Below, piece after piece: positions 42,345-52,002 of a stretch of DNA of 64,000 nt (the first letter of the stretch is position 1; each line of letters begins with the position of its first letter). Below the pieces are notes generated by a model. That model had not been told where the DNA came from, searched no databases, and saw nothing but the letters and a program-made list of their open reading frames with translations. The position numbers and the translations under genes are program-made. The stretch covers positions 1-64,000 of the forward strand of contig JAKFFF010000037.1 of the NCBI GenBank assembly GCA_036677145.1. The letters are read 5' to 3'. This DNA comes from CADEED01 sp036677145 (GTDB lineage Bacteria; Pseudomonadota; Gammaproteobacteria; Steroidobacterales; Steroidobacteraceae).

Positions 42345-43291
42345 GGATACGCCACCGCGACGATCCGGTAGCAGGCATCGAGCGTCGGCATCGGCACCCC
42401 GGCCTCGCGCGCCTTCGACAGCGCGAATCCGAGTGTCTCTTCGTATTCGAGCCGGCTGCCGCGCAGCACGTCCTGCTGCGCCGACATGCGATGCTCGGGC
42501 GAGGTGTCGAGAAACTTCTTGCCGATTTCCTGGACGATCGCGATGGCCTCGGCGTCGCTGCCGTGCACGATGCTGGGTACCGGCAGCGGCGGCATGTCCA
42601 GCAGCTCGATGTCGAGCGCCTTCGCGAGCGCGGCCGCCTCGCGCACGATACGCACGATCACCATCGCGCTGCGCTCATCCATCATGAATTTCCAGGTGAT
42701 CTGGCGGGTGAGAACGGCGAGCGGGAACGATGCAATCCAGCCGGCGTATTTCGACCATTCGCGCGTGCGGATGTTGGGAGCCGCCACGCAACGCACACCC
42801 GCCGCATCGATCGCCGCCGCCAGGCTTTCCGCGCGCGGACTCATGCCGCCCTTTTCCTCGCCGAGGTGCAGGCAGACGTTGCGCGTGAACTTCACTTCGC
42901 CATTCGCGAGCAACTCGCCGCTGAAGTCGGCCATCGCGCCGAGCACGCGCGAAAATCCGAAGGCGCGCGCGAGCAGCTCGTTCTTCATGACGCCGTTCTG
43001 GACGGAGAACGCGTTCTCGAGATTGACGTGTTTGAGAGAGTCGATCGCCTGCTGCGTATCGATGGCCTTCGTCGCGATGATCAGCGTGTCCGTATCCAGC
43101 AGCTTCTTCGGATCGTCGATGACCGGACAACGCGCCTTGATGTCCGAGAGGCCATTGAGCACGAGGCCCTGGCGCTGCAACGTGCGCGCGCGTTCACCGC
43201 GCGCGATCATCACGACTTCGTGGCCGGCGCGGGAAAGATGTGCGCCGAGAATGCTGCCGAGCGCGCCGGCACCGAGGATTGCAAAACGCAT
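42341..43291 (-). CDS. 2-dehydropantoate 2-reductase (ketopantoate reductase) family protein
   Basis: This 316-residue protein has the NADP-binding start MRFAILGAGALGSILGAHLSR and the family segments DTLIIATKAIDTQQAI, SVQNGVMKNELLARAFG and the helical C-terminal domain with the conserved Lys in TRQITWKFMMD and MSAQQDVLRGSRLEYEE. It may be PanE itself (coenzyme A pathway) or one of the related reductases common in catabolic clusters; no other pantothenate gene is near. Its stop overlaps the jelly-roll gene's start by 4 bases. Confidence 0.88.
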   Translation of the reverse strand: MRFAILGAGALGSILGAHLSRAGHEVVMIARGERARTLQRQGLVLNGLSDIKARCPVIDDPKKLLDTDTLIIATKAIDTQQAIDSLKHVNLENAFSVQNGVMKNELLARAFGFSRVLGAMADFSGELLANGEVKFTRNVCLHLGEEKGGMSPRAESLAAAIDAAGVRCVAAPNIRTREWSKYAGWIASFPLAVLTRQITWKFMMDERSAMVIVRIVREAAALAKALDIELLDMPPLPVPSIVHGSDAEAIAIVQEIGKKFLDTSPEHRMSAQQDVLRGSRLEYEETLGFALSKAREAGVPMPTLDACYRIVAVAYP

Positions 43292-43322
43292 ATTGTGTTG
43301 ACGCCTTTGGCGGCCTGCTCCG

Positions 43323-45362
43323 TTACTTCTTCCGATACCGCTCGAACCAGGCGAGGATGTTATCGACCTTTGCGATCAGATTGCTGGGCCGTGACGTCAT
43401 GCCGTGCGAGGCCTCCGGGATCCGCACCAGCAGCGTATCCACCTTGCGCAATTTCAGCGCCTGGTAGTACTGCTCCGATTCCGCGATAGGTGTGCGGTAG
43501 TCCGATTCACCGGTCAGCAACATGGTCGGCGTTTTCACGTTTCCGACCAGCGACAGCGGCGAGCGCTTCCAGTACTGCTCGGGCTGCTCCCAGGGCTGCG
43601 CGCCGAACCAGTAGCGATAGAAGAAGTTGTTGAAGTCCGAGGTGAGCACGAAGCTCGACCAGTTGATCACGGGTTTGGCGACCACGGCCGCGCGGAACCG
43701 GTCCGTCTTGCCGACGATCCAGGCCGTGAGCACGCCGCCGCCGGAACCTCCGGTCACGAACAGATTGTCCGCATCGACGTAGCCCTGCGCGATCAGCGCA
43801 TCGACACCCGACATCAGATCGTCGTAGTCGTCGCCCGGGTAGGCGTGGTGGATGAGATTGCCGAAGGTCTCGCCGTAACTCGTGCTGCCGCGTGGATTCG
43901 AATAAAGCACCACGTAACCGGCGGACGCCATCAATTGCAGTTCGGTGGCGTAGTTAGGTCCGTAGGCGGCGAACGGGCCGCCGTGGATCTCGAGGATCAG
44001 CGGATATTTCTTCGCGGGATCGAAATCGGGCGGCGTGACCACCCAGCCCTGGATCTCGCGCTGGTCCTTGCTGCTCTTCCAGGTCAACTCGCGCACCGCG
44101 CCGAGCTTCTTGTTGTCGAACAGGTCGGCGTTGAGCGCGGTGAGCACGCGCGCATCACCCGATTTCGTGGCCGTCGCGACGTCCGCCGGATAACTCGTCG
44201 TGTTGTGCGTGAACGCGGCACGGCCGTTACGCGCGACACTGAAGCTGCCCGAGGTATACGGCCGGCCGAGATCCGTGCCGCCCAGGCCCTCCGCCAGCGT
44301 GCGGATACGGCCGTCGAGCGTGCTGTAGCCGAGCTTTCGCACGCCGCGATCGTCGTACGTGAAATAGATGCCGCGGCCGTCGGCGGCCCAGGTCGGGTCG
44401 GCAATGTCGCGATCGAACGTTCCGGTGACGGCCCGGGCGTTCCCGCCGTCGGAATCCATCACATATAAGTGAGTGACCTGGTAGCCCTGCAGACGGTCGT
44501 CGAAGCCCAGGTAGGCGATCCGCCGGCCGTCCGGCGAAACGACCGGCGAATTGTCCGGACCATCGCGTGTCGTGAGCTGCGTCAGTTTTCCGCTCGCGAG
44601 GTCCACCGCGAACACGTCGCTCTCCTGCGGGTCGCGTTCCCAGTCGGCGCCACGATTCGCGGAGAACACGATTTGTTTGCCGTCCGGCATGAACGACAAC
44701 GGCCCGTCGTCGTTGAAATCGCCCGAGGTGAGCTGGCGCGACGTGCCGCCTTCCGCGGAGACGATGAAGATGTGCTGGAAGCCGGATTCGACATATCCGG
44801 CACCGTCGACGCGATACACCACCGAATCGATTTCCTTCACTGGCGGCGCCCAGGTCGCGCCGGCGGGCTTCGGCGGCGCTTTCGCGAGCGGCTCCTTGCT
44901 CGAAGGCACGAACTGCGTGAAGGCGATCGACTTGCCGTCCGGCGACCAGGCGATGGCGCCCGGCGGCTCGACCAGGTTCGTGAGCAGAGCCGTCTGTCCC
45001 GAATCCATCCAGCGCACGTAAAGCTGCGGGCTGCCTTCGGCCGCCGAAACGTATGCGAGGCGCGTGCCATCCGGCGACCAGCGCGGCGAACTGAAACTCT
45101 TCGGTTCGGAACGCAGCGGACGGTTGTTAGTGCCGTCGGCGTTGACGATCCACAGATTGCGGCGCGCGCGGTCCGTCATGATGTCGAAGCTCGTGCGCAC
45201 GTACACGATTTGTTTGCCGTCGGGCGAGATCCGCACGTCGTCGGCGTATTCGAGCTGGAACACGTCGATCGACTGCAGGCGCTGCGCGTCGGCCAGGCCG
45301 GCGGCGGCCGAAGGCAACGCGAATGCCAGGGCGCCCAACACGGCGAACACCTTCGAGTTCAT
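43323..45362 (-). CDS. Exported S9-family peptidase (acylaminoacyl-peptidase-like)
   Basis: This 679-residue protein has a signal peptide (1-20), then TolB/PD40-type propeller repeats (VRISPDGKQIVYVRTS, PRWSPDGTRLAYVS, SPVVSPDGRRIAYLG) and an alpha/beta-hydrolase domain from about residue 440. The triad is S540 in GGSGGG, D621 in TGESDYRTP and H653 in EASHG. It is probably periplasmic and cleaves oligopeptides. It is only distantly like the S9 enzyme at 14085: the serine motif is GGSGGG here and GWSYGG there. It lies 31 bases upstream of the ketopantoate-reductase-like gene, with 95 featureless bases before it. Confidence 0.93.
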   Translation of the reverse strand: MNSKVFAVLGALAFALPSAAAGLADAQRLQSIDVFQLEYADDVRISPDGKQIVYVRTSFDIMTDRARRNLWIVNADGTNNRPLRSEPKSFSSPRWSPDGTRLAYVSAAEGSPQLYVRWMDSGQTALLTNLVEPPGAIAWSPDGKSIAFTQFVPSSKEPLAKAPPKPAGATWAPPVKEIDSVVYRVDGAGYVESGFQHIFIVSAEGGTSRQLTSGDFNDDGPLSFMPDGKQIVFSANRGADWERDPQESDVFAVDLASGKLTQLTTRDGPDNSPVVSPDGRRIAYLGFDDRLQGYQVTHLYVMDSDGGNARAVTGTFDRDIADPTWAADGRGIYFTYDDRGVRKLGYSTLDGRIRTLAEGLGGTDLGRPYTSGSFSVARNGRAAFTHNTTSYPADVATATKSGDARVLTALNADLFDNKKLGAVRELTWKSSKDQREIQGWVVTPPDFDPAKKYPLILEIHGGPFAAYGPNYATELQLMASAGYVVLYSNPRGSTSYGETFGNLIHHAYPGDDYDDLMSGVDALIAQGYVDADNLFVTGGSGGGVLTAWIVGKTDRFRAAVVAKPVINWSSFVLTSDFNNFFYRYWFGAQPWEQPEQYWKRSPLSLVGNVKTPTMLLTGESDYRTPIAESEQYYQALKLRKVDTLLVRIPEASHGMTSRPSNLIAKVDNILAWFERYRKK

Positions 45363-45457
45363 GCGGAGACCTCAAACGGGAATTGAGGCCTACTGTACCC
45401 GACGGCGGGAGCGATCGCGTCTCCCGCCCCGACCAAAGCGCCGATGAGACTGTTTTG

Positions 45458-45883
45458 CTAGCCGGAAAGCTTCGCCGACATCGAGATCTTCGCGTTCAAC
45501 ACCTTCGACACGGGGCAGCCGGCCTTGGTCAGCTCGGCGATTTCCTGGAAGGTGCGGTCGTCGATGTTGGGGACCTTCGCGACGCACACGAGATCGCTGT
45601 GCGTGATCGCGAAACCATCGCCGACCTTCTCGAGCCGCACCGCGGCCTCGGTCTGGATCGACTCGGCCGTGAACCCCGCCTTGCCGAGACCCAGGGACAG
45701 CGCCATTGAAAAACACGCGGCGTGCGCGGCGGCGATCAGCTCTTCGGGGTTCGTGCCCGGCCCATCCTCGAAGCGCGACTTGAATCCGTACGGCGCGTTG
45801 CGCAGCACACCGGTTTCCGTCGATATCGAACCGGCGCCTTCCGTGAGAGTGCCCTTCCAGTTGGCCGAACCCTTCTTGATCAT
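45458..45883 (-). CDS. osmC: OsmC-family peroxiredoxin
   Basis: This 141-residue protein has the OsmC fold with both redox cysteines: one in HAACFSMALS and one in KAGCPVSKVLNA. The start KKGSANWKGTLTEGAGSISTETG is typical of OsmC. It reduces organic hydroperoxides in the cytoplasm. The ATG at 45883 overlaps the stop of rlmKL by 4 bases. It closes the six-gene overlapping run that begins with puuR. Confidence 0.95.
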   Translation of the reverse strand: MIKKGSANWKGTLTEGAGSISTETGVLRNAPYGFKSRFEDGPGTNPEELIAAAHAACFSMALSLGLGKAGFTAESIQTEAAVRLEKVGDGFAITHSDLVCVAKVPNIDDRTFQEIAELTKAGCPVSKVLNAKISMSAKLSG

Positions 45884-48090
45884 GATGTCTTCTCCAATTC
45901 GTAACACTGGTGAATGCGCGGATTGCGTTCGAAATCCTTCGGCAGCGTCGCGCGCGAAATATCGGTGACTTTGTACCGCCCGGAGATGTCTGCGTCCATC
46001 TCGAACTTCTGCGCATTGTTCGAGAACACGAGTTTGCCGCCGCGCGCGAGCAGCGCCATGCAGCGGTCGATCAGCGCCGCGTGATCGCGCTGCACATCGA
46101 AGATGTCGCTCATGCGCTTGCTGTTCGAGAATGTCGGCGGATCGAGGAAAATCAGATCGAATTCGCGCCGTTCCGCGACCGCGCTCTTGAGCCAGGTGAT
46201 GCAATCCTCCTGGATGAACTGATGCTCGCGGCCCGAGAATCCGTTCACTGCCAGATTACGCTGAGCCCAATCGAGGTAGGTCGCTGACATGTCGACCGTC
46301 GTCGTCTCCCGCGCCCGGCCCGCGGCCGCATACACGGTGGCGCTGCCGGTATAGGCAAAGAGATTCAGGAAACGCTTGCGTGCCGCGGCCTCGCGGAGCC
46401 TGCCGCGGGTCGTGCGGTGATCGAGGAACAGGCCGGTGTCGAGGTAATCCGTAAAATTCACCCAGAATTTCAGGCCCCCTTCCGCGACCAGCCGGAAATC
46501 CCCATCCGCGGCTAACTTCTCGTATTGCTCGCCGCGCGTGGTGCGCCGGCGCTGCCGCATGTGGATGTTGTCCGCCGCGACGCCGGTCGCGGCCGGCAAC
46601 GCGGCCAGCGCCTCGTTGCGCCGCCGTTGCGCCGCGTTCGGATCGATCGTCTTCGGCGGCGCATATTCCTGCACGTACAGCCAGACGCGCGCGCCGTCGG
46701 CCTCGGCGTAACGGTCGATCGCGAAGGAATACTCGGGCATGTCGGCGTCGTACAGGCGATAACAACTCACGCCCTCGCGCTCGGCCCACTTCGCGAGTTG
46801 TTTGACGTTTTTCGCGATGCGGTTGCCGAACATCTTCGAGCCCGGTGATTCGGCGAACGATTCGTCGATGCGCACGGTGCGGCTCGTGTGGATCATCTCC
46901 TTCTCGGATTCCGGCGACACGTGCAATCGCAGCAGCCGACATTCGAGCGCGCCGTTCCAGATCGTGTGCACGCGCTCCGCGCGCAACTTCAGCTCGAGGC
47001 CGGCGTCGGGCGAGCCCGCGAGAATCGCCGCGTCCCAGCCGCCGAAATGCGCGCGCAAAACTTCGCCGAGTTGTTTCATCAGCGCGCGTGCGCCGTCGCG
47101 GTCTTCGAGACGCACGCCGTAGGGCGGATTGGTCGCAAGAAATCCGGCGCCTTCACCGGCCGGCCGCGCGTCGGCGAGCCGCCCTGCCTCGAAGGTGATG
47201 AGTTCACCGAGTCCCGCGCGCGCCGCGTTTTCCCGCGCGGCGGCGAGGACGCGTGTATCGGCATCGAGTCCGCGCAACCGCAGCGCGGGTTTTTGCTCGC
47301 GCGCGAGCGCATCACGCTTGACCGCCTCCCAGGCCGCGCGGTCGTGACCCAGCCAGCCGAAGAATCCGAAGTAGTGCCGGCGCGCACCGGGCGCGACGTT
47401 CGCGGCGATCATCGCCGCTTCTATGGCGAGCGTGCCGGAGCCGCACATCGGGTCGAGAAACTCCGCGGCGGACTTCGACTTCTCCGGCCAGCCGGCGCGC
47501 AGCAGCACGCCGGCCGCGAGGTTCTCGCGCAACGGCGCTTCACCCGCCTCGGTGCGATAGCCGCGCCGATGCAGACCTTCTCCCGACAGGTCGATCGACA
47601 CCGTGACCTTGGATCCATTCGCATGCGCGTGCACACGCACGGCCGGACGTTCGGGCGAAATGTCGGGACGGCTGCCCGTGGCATCGCGCAACTGATCACA
47701 GATCGCGTCCTTCAGCCGCAACGTGCCGAAGCGCGTGTGAGTGATCTCGGGATGTTTGCCGGTGAAATCGCAGGCCAGCGTGCGGGTGGGATCGATGTGC
47801 TGCCGCCAATCCACCGTGCGCACGGCATCGTAGAAATCCGCATCCGTGTGCGCGTCGAATTGCGTGACGACGAAGAAGACGCGGCTCGCGACGCGCGATT
47901 CGAGACAGACTCGATAGGCGACCGCGAGAGATCCCGCGAATTCGACGCCGACCGCGCGTTCGCGCACCTCGCTCGCGCCCAGCGCACGCAACTCGCCGGC
48001 CAGCAGATCGCCAAAGCCGCGTGGGCAGGACGCAACGAAGCGATGCGGGGCGGACTCTTCATTCGGGCCGGATTCGGCTTCCTGGTTCAC
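45880..48090 (-). CDS. rlmL: Bifunctional 23S rRNA methyltransferase RlmKL (m2G2445 and m7G2069)
   Basis: This 736-residue protein combines both halves of E. coli RlmKL. The N-terminal part has a ferredoxin-like/THUMP region (about 20-170) and a methyltransferase with DPMCGSGTLAIEAAMIA and the catalytic TNPPYGVRLE. The C-terminal part has FLNLFAYTGSATVYAA, DMSATYLDWAQRNLAVNG and LDPPTFSNSKRM. It methylates two guanines in 23S rRNA during assembly. The GTG at 48090 is chosen because it overlaps the stop of the BtrH_N gene (GTGA) and because upstream residues are non-coding. Its own stop overlaps osmC. Confidence 0.95.
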   Translation of the reverse strand: MNQEAESGPNEESAPHRFVASCPRGFGDLLAGELRALGASEVRERAVGVEFAGSLAVAYRVCLESRVASRVFFVVTQFDAHTDADFYDAVRTVDWRQHIDPTRTLACDFTGKHPEITHTRFGTLRLKDAICDQLRDATGSRPDISPERPAVRVHAHANGSKVTVSIDLSGEGLHRRGYRTEAGEAPLRENLAAGVLLRAGWPEKSKSAAEFLDPMCGSGTLAIEAAMIAANVAPGARRHYFGFFGWLGHDRAAWEAVKRDALAREQKPALRLRGLDADTRVLAAARENAARAGLGELITFEAGRLADARPAGEGAGFLATNPPYGVRLEDRDGARALMKQLGEVLRAHFGGWDAAILAGSPDAGLELKLRAERVHTIWNGALECRLLRLHVSPESEKEMIHTSRTVRIDESFAESPGSKMFGNRIAKNVKQLAKWAEREGVSCYRLYDADMPEYSFAIDRYAEADGARVWLYVQEYAPPKTIDPNAAQRRRNEALAALPAATGVAADNIHMRQRRRTTRGEQYEKLAADGDFRLVAEGGLKFWVNFTDYLDTGLFLDHRTTRGRLREAAARKRFLNLFAYTGSATVYAAAGRARETTTVDMSATYLDWAQRNLAVNGFSGREHQFIQEDCITWLKSAVAERREFDLIFLDPPTFSNSKRMSDIFDVQRDHAALIDRCMALLARGGKLVFSNNAQKFEMDADISGRYKVTDISRATLPKDFERNPRIHQCYELEKTS

Positions 48091-49079
48091 AGCGTGGTCA
48101 ACTTCTTCATCGCCTCGACTTCGAGGTCCGCGATTGTGAGGCAAGCGGCGGCGGCCGTGTCGAGATGCGCGGCTTCCGCGGTCCGCCCGCTCCTTTCGAT
48201 GAGCGACGCGACCCGCGTCCATTCCGCGGCCGATGCGGAAAACAGGCCGTGCGCCGCGGTCAGCGCAGGTTTACGCCCGAGCACATCCAGCGCCTCATGC
48301 AGGAAATCCCGGTAGAAATTGCGGAACAGCGCCCCGCCGGTGCCGGCCCGTTCCATCAGCAGGGCCGCGAGCGCCAGGTCCTGCCGCGGCTGTTTCGCGA
48401 GTGTCAGCCACCGCGGCAAGGAAGCGGCGAGCTTGCGGATGCCCAGGTAGGAAGCCCCCTTGAACGGGGGCGAGAGATACGCCGCGGCATTGCCGCGAAT
48501 GGCCTGGCGCACTGCGTGGGGAAGATCAGGCTCTTTCTTGCCGGCGGTGAGTGTCCAGGAACGTGCACGCGCCGCCATCGGTCCTTTGGCGAAACGCGCC
48601 TTCTGAACGGAGCCGCGCGACGCTCGCTGCGTCGAGCCCTGCGGCGCGGTATCGACCAACAGCACTTCACGATCGTCGAAGCCGTAAGCCGCCACGAAAT
48701 GACCCGCGAAATGCACGGGCTGAGAAAAATATTCGAGGTAGAAGCAATCGAGCTGCAACCCCACCGGACGTCCGGCGCGCAAAGGCTCCTCCAGCGCGGC
48801 CCATGCCTTCGGCTTCGAGGAAGTTTCGCTCGAGTGACATTCGACACCGAGATTCGCGCACAAGGTGCTCGTGATCGCGAAGGGCCGCGTGCGCCCACCG
48901 ACGAACGGCAACGGGAGCGTGCGCAGATTGATGAAGATGAAACCCAGGCCCTCGCCGATCCCGAACAACATCGGCTCCGTGAGCGTGATGCCCGCGGCAC
49001 GCAGCAGTGTGCCGGTCGCGACGGTTTCGCAATGCAGTCCTTCGAACGGATGAAAATCAGCCAGCTCGAGCCGCGCCAT
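48087..49079 (-). CDS. BtrH N-terminal domain / DUF4872 protein
   Basis: This 330-residue protein begins LADFHPFEGLHCETVATGTLLRAAG with Cys17, continues with a papain-like segment containing VGLQLDCFYLEYF and His127 in HFAGHFVAAYGFDD, and has Asp143 in LLVDT. That is the Cys-His-Asp layout of the BtrH_N family; the C-terminal half matches DUF4872. BtrH transfers an acyl group from a carrier protein in butirosin synthesis. No carrier protein or antibiotic genes are nearby, so the role here is open: acyltransfer, peptidase or transpeptidase activity are all possible. The start shares a base with the nuclease stop (TGATG). Confidence 0.85.
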   Translation of the reverse strand: MARLELADFHPFEGLHCETVATGTLLRAAGITLTEPMLFGIGEGLGFIFINLRTLPLPFVGGRTRPFAITSTLCANLGVECHSSETSSKPKAWAALEEPLRAGRPVGLQLDCFYLEYFSQPVHFAGHFVAAYGFDDREVLLVDTAPQGSTQRASRGSVQKARFAKGPMAARARSWTLTAGKKEPDLPHAVRQAIRGNAAAYLSPPFKGASYLGIRKLAASLPRWLTLAKQPRQDLALAALLMERAGTGGALFRNFYRDFLHEALDVLGRKPALTAAHGLFSASAAEWTRVASLIERSGRTAEAAHLDTAAAACLTIADLEVEAMKKLTTL

Positions 49080-50503
49080 CAATGCTCCGGCAGCGGTCGC
49101 GCACGGTAACGCGGATTGCGCAGCAGGCGGCGCAGGATGCGATAAGTGTCGATGTCGAAGTCCGCGCCGGCCCGGCGCGCCGCACGGTGGATGATCTCCA
49201 CCAATTCCTCGGGCGCATCGTTTTCCTGCACGCTCGCGAGGTGCTGCCAGGCATCGAGCACGTGCAGCGTGCGCCGCTCGCCCGAACCCTCGTTCACGAT
49301 CACCGGACCGGCATGTGGCCAGGGCTCGAGCCGTTCGCGCGCGAGGCCGAGCTTCACGCGCGCGAGATGCAGGCCAGCCGGTTCCCTTCCAACACAGGCG
49401 CCGTTGCAACGACCCACCTGGTAGCCGAAGCAGGACCCCGGGCCTTCTTCCAGCCCTAACAACTTGAAGCACCAGCGATGTTCGCGCGCGAGACTTTCGA
49501 GCGCATGCCGGGCGTCGCGCGCCGAGCGGTAGGCGCCATAGGCATCTCCGCTGCGTAGTGCCTCGGCGTCCAGCGTGGCGAGACGCGGCGCCTCGGGACC
49601 ATCGGCGAACAGCCACGTGAAACGTTCGCCCCGCTGCGGGCGGTTGAAGGCGGGGTGAGTTTCGCGGACCTCACGCGCTTCGAGCAGCAAGGCGCCGAGT
49701 TCCCCGGAGGTTTCGGTCCACGTCACGCGCCGGACCTGCGTGGCAAGTTTCACCACCTTCGACGCCTGCACGCCCTCGCGGAAATAGCCGAGCACCTGCT
49801 CGCGCAGGTTGTTGGCCTTGCCCACGTAGAGCAATACGTCTTCGTCCGACTCCCCGGCGCCGAAGAAGCGGTAAACACCGGGTTCCTCGGGCAGATCGTC
49901 GAGCAGGTCCGCCGACAAGGTGGGCGGCAGCCGGATGCGCGGCGCGGCGCGCTCGAGCGCGCGCTGCAATTCCTCGGGCGCCCAGTCCGCGCGTAGCTTG
50001 CGCCAGAACTGCAGCAGCACCTGCGCGTCGGGCATGGCGCGATGGCGGTTGTCGACCTGGATGCCGTGCCGCTCCATCACCGCATCGAGATTGTGACGCG
50101 GCATCTCGGGATACAGCGTGCGTGACAGCCGCACGGTGCACAGCGAAGGACTGCGCCACGTGTCGCCGAGACGCGCGAATTCGCGCCGGATGAAGCCGTA
50201 GTCGAAGCGCACGTTGTGCGCGATGAACACGCGGCCCGCGAGGCGCGCGCGTAATTCCGCCGCGATGCCGGCGAAAGTCGGCGCGCCTTCGAGCATGTCG
50301 TTGTCGATGCCGGTCAGCGCGGTGATTCCGGCCGGCACTCGCACACCGGGATTCACGAGGCTCTGCCACTCGAAGTCGACCACTCCGCCCGTGGCGCCGA
50401 TCACCGCGACATCGATGATCCGATGCATGCCGGAATGGCCGCCGGTCGTTTCGATGTCCACGAATGCGACCGGCGAGGACGATGTCAGCTCAGATCTATC
50501 CAC
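49079..50503 (-). CDS. DnaQ-like 3'-5' exonuclease fused to a GIY-YIG endonuclease domain
   Basis: With the GTG at 50503 the protein has 474 residues. Residues 10-170 form a DEDD exonuclease like the DNA polymerase III epsilon subunit: DIETTG (16-21), IAHNVRFDYGF (94-104) and HRAMPDAQ (154-161). After a linker, residues 207-290 form a UvrC/Cho-type GIY-YIG domain with PGVYRFFG and LLYVGKANNLREQ. The tail has Cys residues and HRWCFKLLG. Exonuclease-GIY-YIG fusions are found in many proteobacteria and are thought to act in DNA repair. It overlaps the puuC end by 19 bases and the BtrH_N start by 1. Confidence 0.88.
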   Translation of the reverse strand: MDRSELTSSSPVAFVDIETTGGHSGMHRIIDVAVIGATGGVVDFEWQSLVNPGVRVPAGITALTGIDNDMLEGAPTFAGIAAELRARLAGRVFIAHNVRFDYGFIRREFARLGDTWRSPSLCTVRLSRTLYPEMPRHNLDAVMERHGIQVDNRHRAMPDAQVLLQFWRKLRADWAPEELQRALERAAPRIRLPPTLSADLLDDLPEEPGVYRFFGAGESDEDVLLYVGKANNLREQVLGYFREGVQASKVVKLATQVRRVTWTETSGELGALLLEAREVRETHPAFNRPQRGERFTWLFADGPEAPRLATLDAEALRSGDAYGAYRSARDARHALESLAREHRWCFKLLGLEEGPGSCFGYQVGRCNGACVGREPAGLHLARVKLGLARERLEPWPHAGPVIVNEGSGERRTLHVLDAWQHLASVQENDAPEELVEIIHRAARRAGADFDIDTYRILRRLLRNPRYRARPLPEH

Positions 50504-52002
50504 GTGGTCTTGAGCTCGGTGTACTTGTCGAACGCGTGCAGCGACTTGTCGCGGCCGATGCCCGACTGCTTGAATCCGCCGAACGGCACCGTGATGTCGT
50601 CCGCGTCGTAGCAATTCACGTAGACCGTGCCGGCGCGCAATGCGCGCGCGGTGCGATGCGCGGTGTTGATGTCGCGGGTCCAGATCGCCGCGGCGAGGCC
50701 GTAATCGACGTCGTTCGCGATGCGGATCGCTTCCTCGACGTTCTTGAAGGTGATCGTCGCGAGCACCGGGCCGAAGATCTCCTCGCGCGCGATGCGCATC
50801 TCGGGCTGCACGCCGTCGAACACGGTCGGCTCGACGAAGAATCCGCCGCTGTCGACGCGCGTGCGCGCGCCGCCGAGCGCCACGCGCGCGCCGTCGGACT
50901 TGCCGACATCGATGTACGACAACACGCGTTTCATCTGCGCCTCGTCGACGATCGCGCCGAGCTTCGTGTCCGGATCGAGCGGATCGCCGGGCGACATGGC
51001 GCGACCAACCGCCGCGATCTTCTCGAGCATCTCATCCTTGATCGACGCTTCGACCAGCAGTCTCGATCCGGCGGAACACATCTCGCCCTGATTGAAGAAA
51101 ATTGCGAATGCCGCCGCGGTGGCCGCCTTGTCCAGATCCTGGCAATCCGCCAGCACGATGTTGGGAGACTTGCCGCCGCATTCGAGCGAAACCTTCTTGA
51201 GATTCGACTGCGCCGCGAGTTGCATCACCAGTTTGCCGGTGGCGGTCGAGCCGGTGAACGCGATGCAATCGACGTCCATGTGACCCGCGAGCGCGGAGCC
51301 CGCTGTCTGGCCGAATCCCGGCACCACATTGAACACGCCCGGCGGCAAACCCGCTTCGACGGCGAGCTCGGCCACGCGCAGCGCGGTCAGCGGAGATTTC
51401 TCCGAAGGTTTGAGCACCAGGGAGTTACCGCTCGCGAGCGCGGGGCCTATCTTCCACGAAGCCATCAGCAGCGGAAAATTCCACGGCACGATCGCACCGA
51501 CGACGCCCATCGGCTCGCGCGTGATGGTCGCGAGCGCACGCGGACCCGTGGGCGCGACTTCGTCGTAGATCTTGTCGACCGCTTCGGCGTACCAGCGGAT
51601 GCAGTTCGCGGCGGAGGGAATGTCCACCGCGAGGCTGTCGGAGATCGGCTTGCCCGTGTCGAGCGTCTCGAGCAGCGCGAGTTCGTCGCGGTGTTCGAGC
51701 ATGAGGTCGGCGAGCCGCTGCAACACGCGTTTGCGCGACTTCGGCTCCTGGTGCGCCCAACTACCCGCGCGGAACGCCTGGCGCGCGCTGGCCACGGCGC
51801 GATCGATGTCCGCCGCTTCGCCCGAAGCGACGGCGCCCAGCGAGCGGCCCGTGGCGGGATTGATGTTGTCGAAGGTCGCGCCGCTGGCGGCCGGCGCGAA
51901 ACGGCCGTCGATGAAAACGCCCGCGCGCGGCTTGGCGGCGGCGGCGCGTTCACGCCATTGGCTGACAGAAATCCTGGGCTGCGCGGACATGTGTTCGCTC
52001 AA
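50485..52002 (-). CDS. puuC: Gamma-glutamyl-gamma-aminobutyraldehyde dehydrogenase (PuuC)
   Basis: This 505-residue aldehyde dehydrogenase has catalytic C309 in FNQGEMCSAGSRLL and general base E274 in LECGGKSPN, plus the NAD loop FTGSTATGK and VPWNFPLLMASWK. QGEMCSAGSRLLV is the PuuC/gamma-glutamyl-type version. It oxidises the aldehyde made by PuuB to gamma-glutamyl-GABA and can also accept other omega-aminoaldehydes. The ATG at 52002 overlaps the puuR stop by 4 bases; an ATG four codons in (51990) is possible. It lies about 20 kb from the rest of the pathway but next to its presumed regulator. Confidence 0.93.
   Translation of the reverse strand: MSEHMSAQPRISVSQWRERAAAAKPRAGVFIDGRFAPAASGATFDNINPATGRSLGAVASGEAADIDRAVASARQAFRAGSWAHQEPKSRKRVLQRLADLMLEHRDELALLETLDTGKPISDSLAVDIPSAANCIRWYAEAVDKIYDEVAPTGPRALATITREPMGVVGAIVPWNFPLLMASWKIGPALASGNSLVLKPSEKSPLTALRVAELAVEAGLPPGVFNVVPGFGQTAGSALAGHMDVDCIAFTGSTATGKLVMQLAAQSNLKKVSLECGGKSPNIVLADCQDLDKAATAAAFAIFFNQGEMCSAGSRLLVEASIKDEMLEKIAAVGRAMSPGDPLDPDTKLGAIVDEAQMKRVLSYIDVGKSDGARVALGGARTRVDSGGFFVEPTVFDGVQPEMRIAREEIFGPVLATITFKNVEEAIRIANDVDYGLAAAIWTRDINTAHRTARALRAGTVYVNCYDADDITVPFGGFKQSGIGRDKSLHAFDKYTELKTTWIDLS

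Noticed and set aside
46888..48315. A 475-codon plus-strand frame opposite rlmKL, and similar long frames at 50464-52089 and 53085-54245
   Set aside because: All are mirror images of well-identified genes with no recognisable protein features or ribosome sites.
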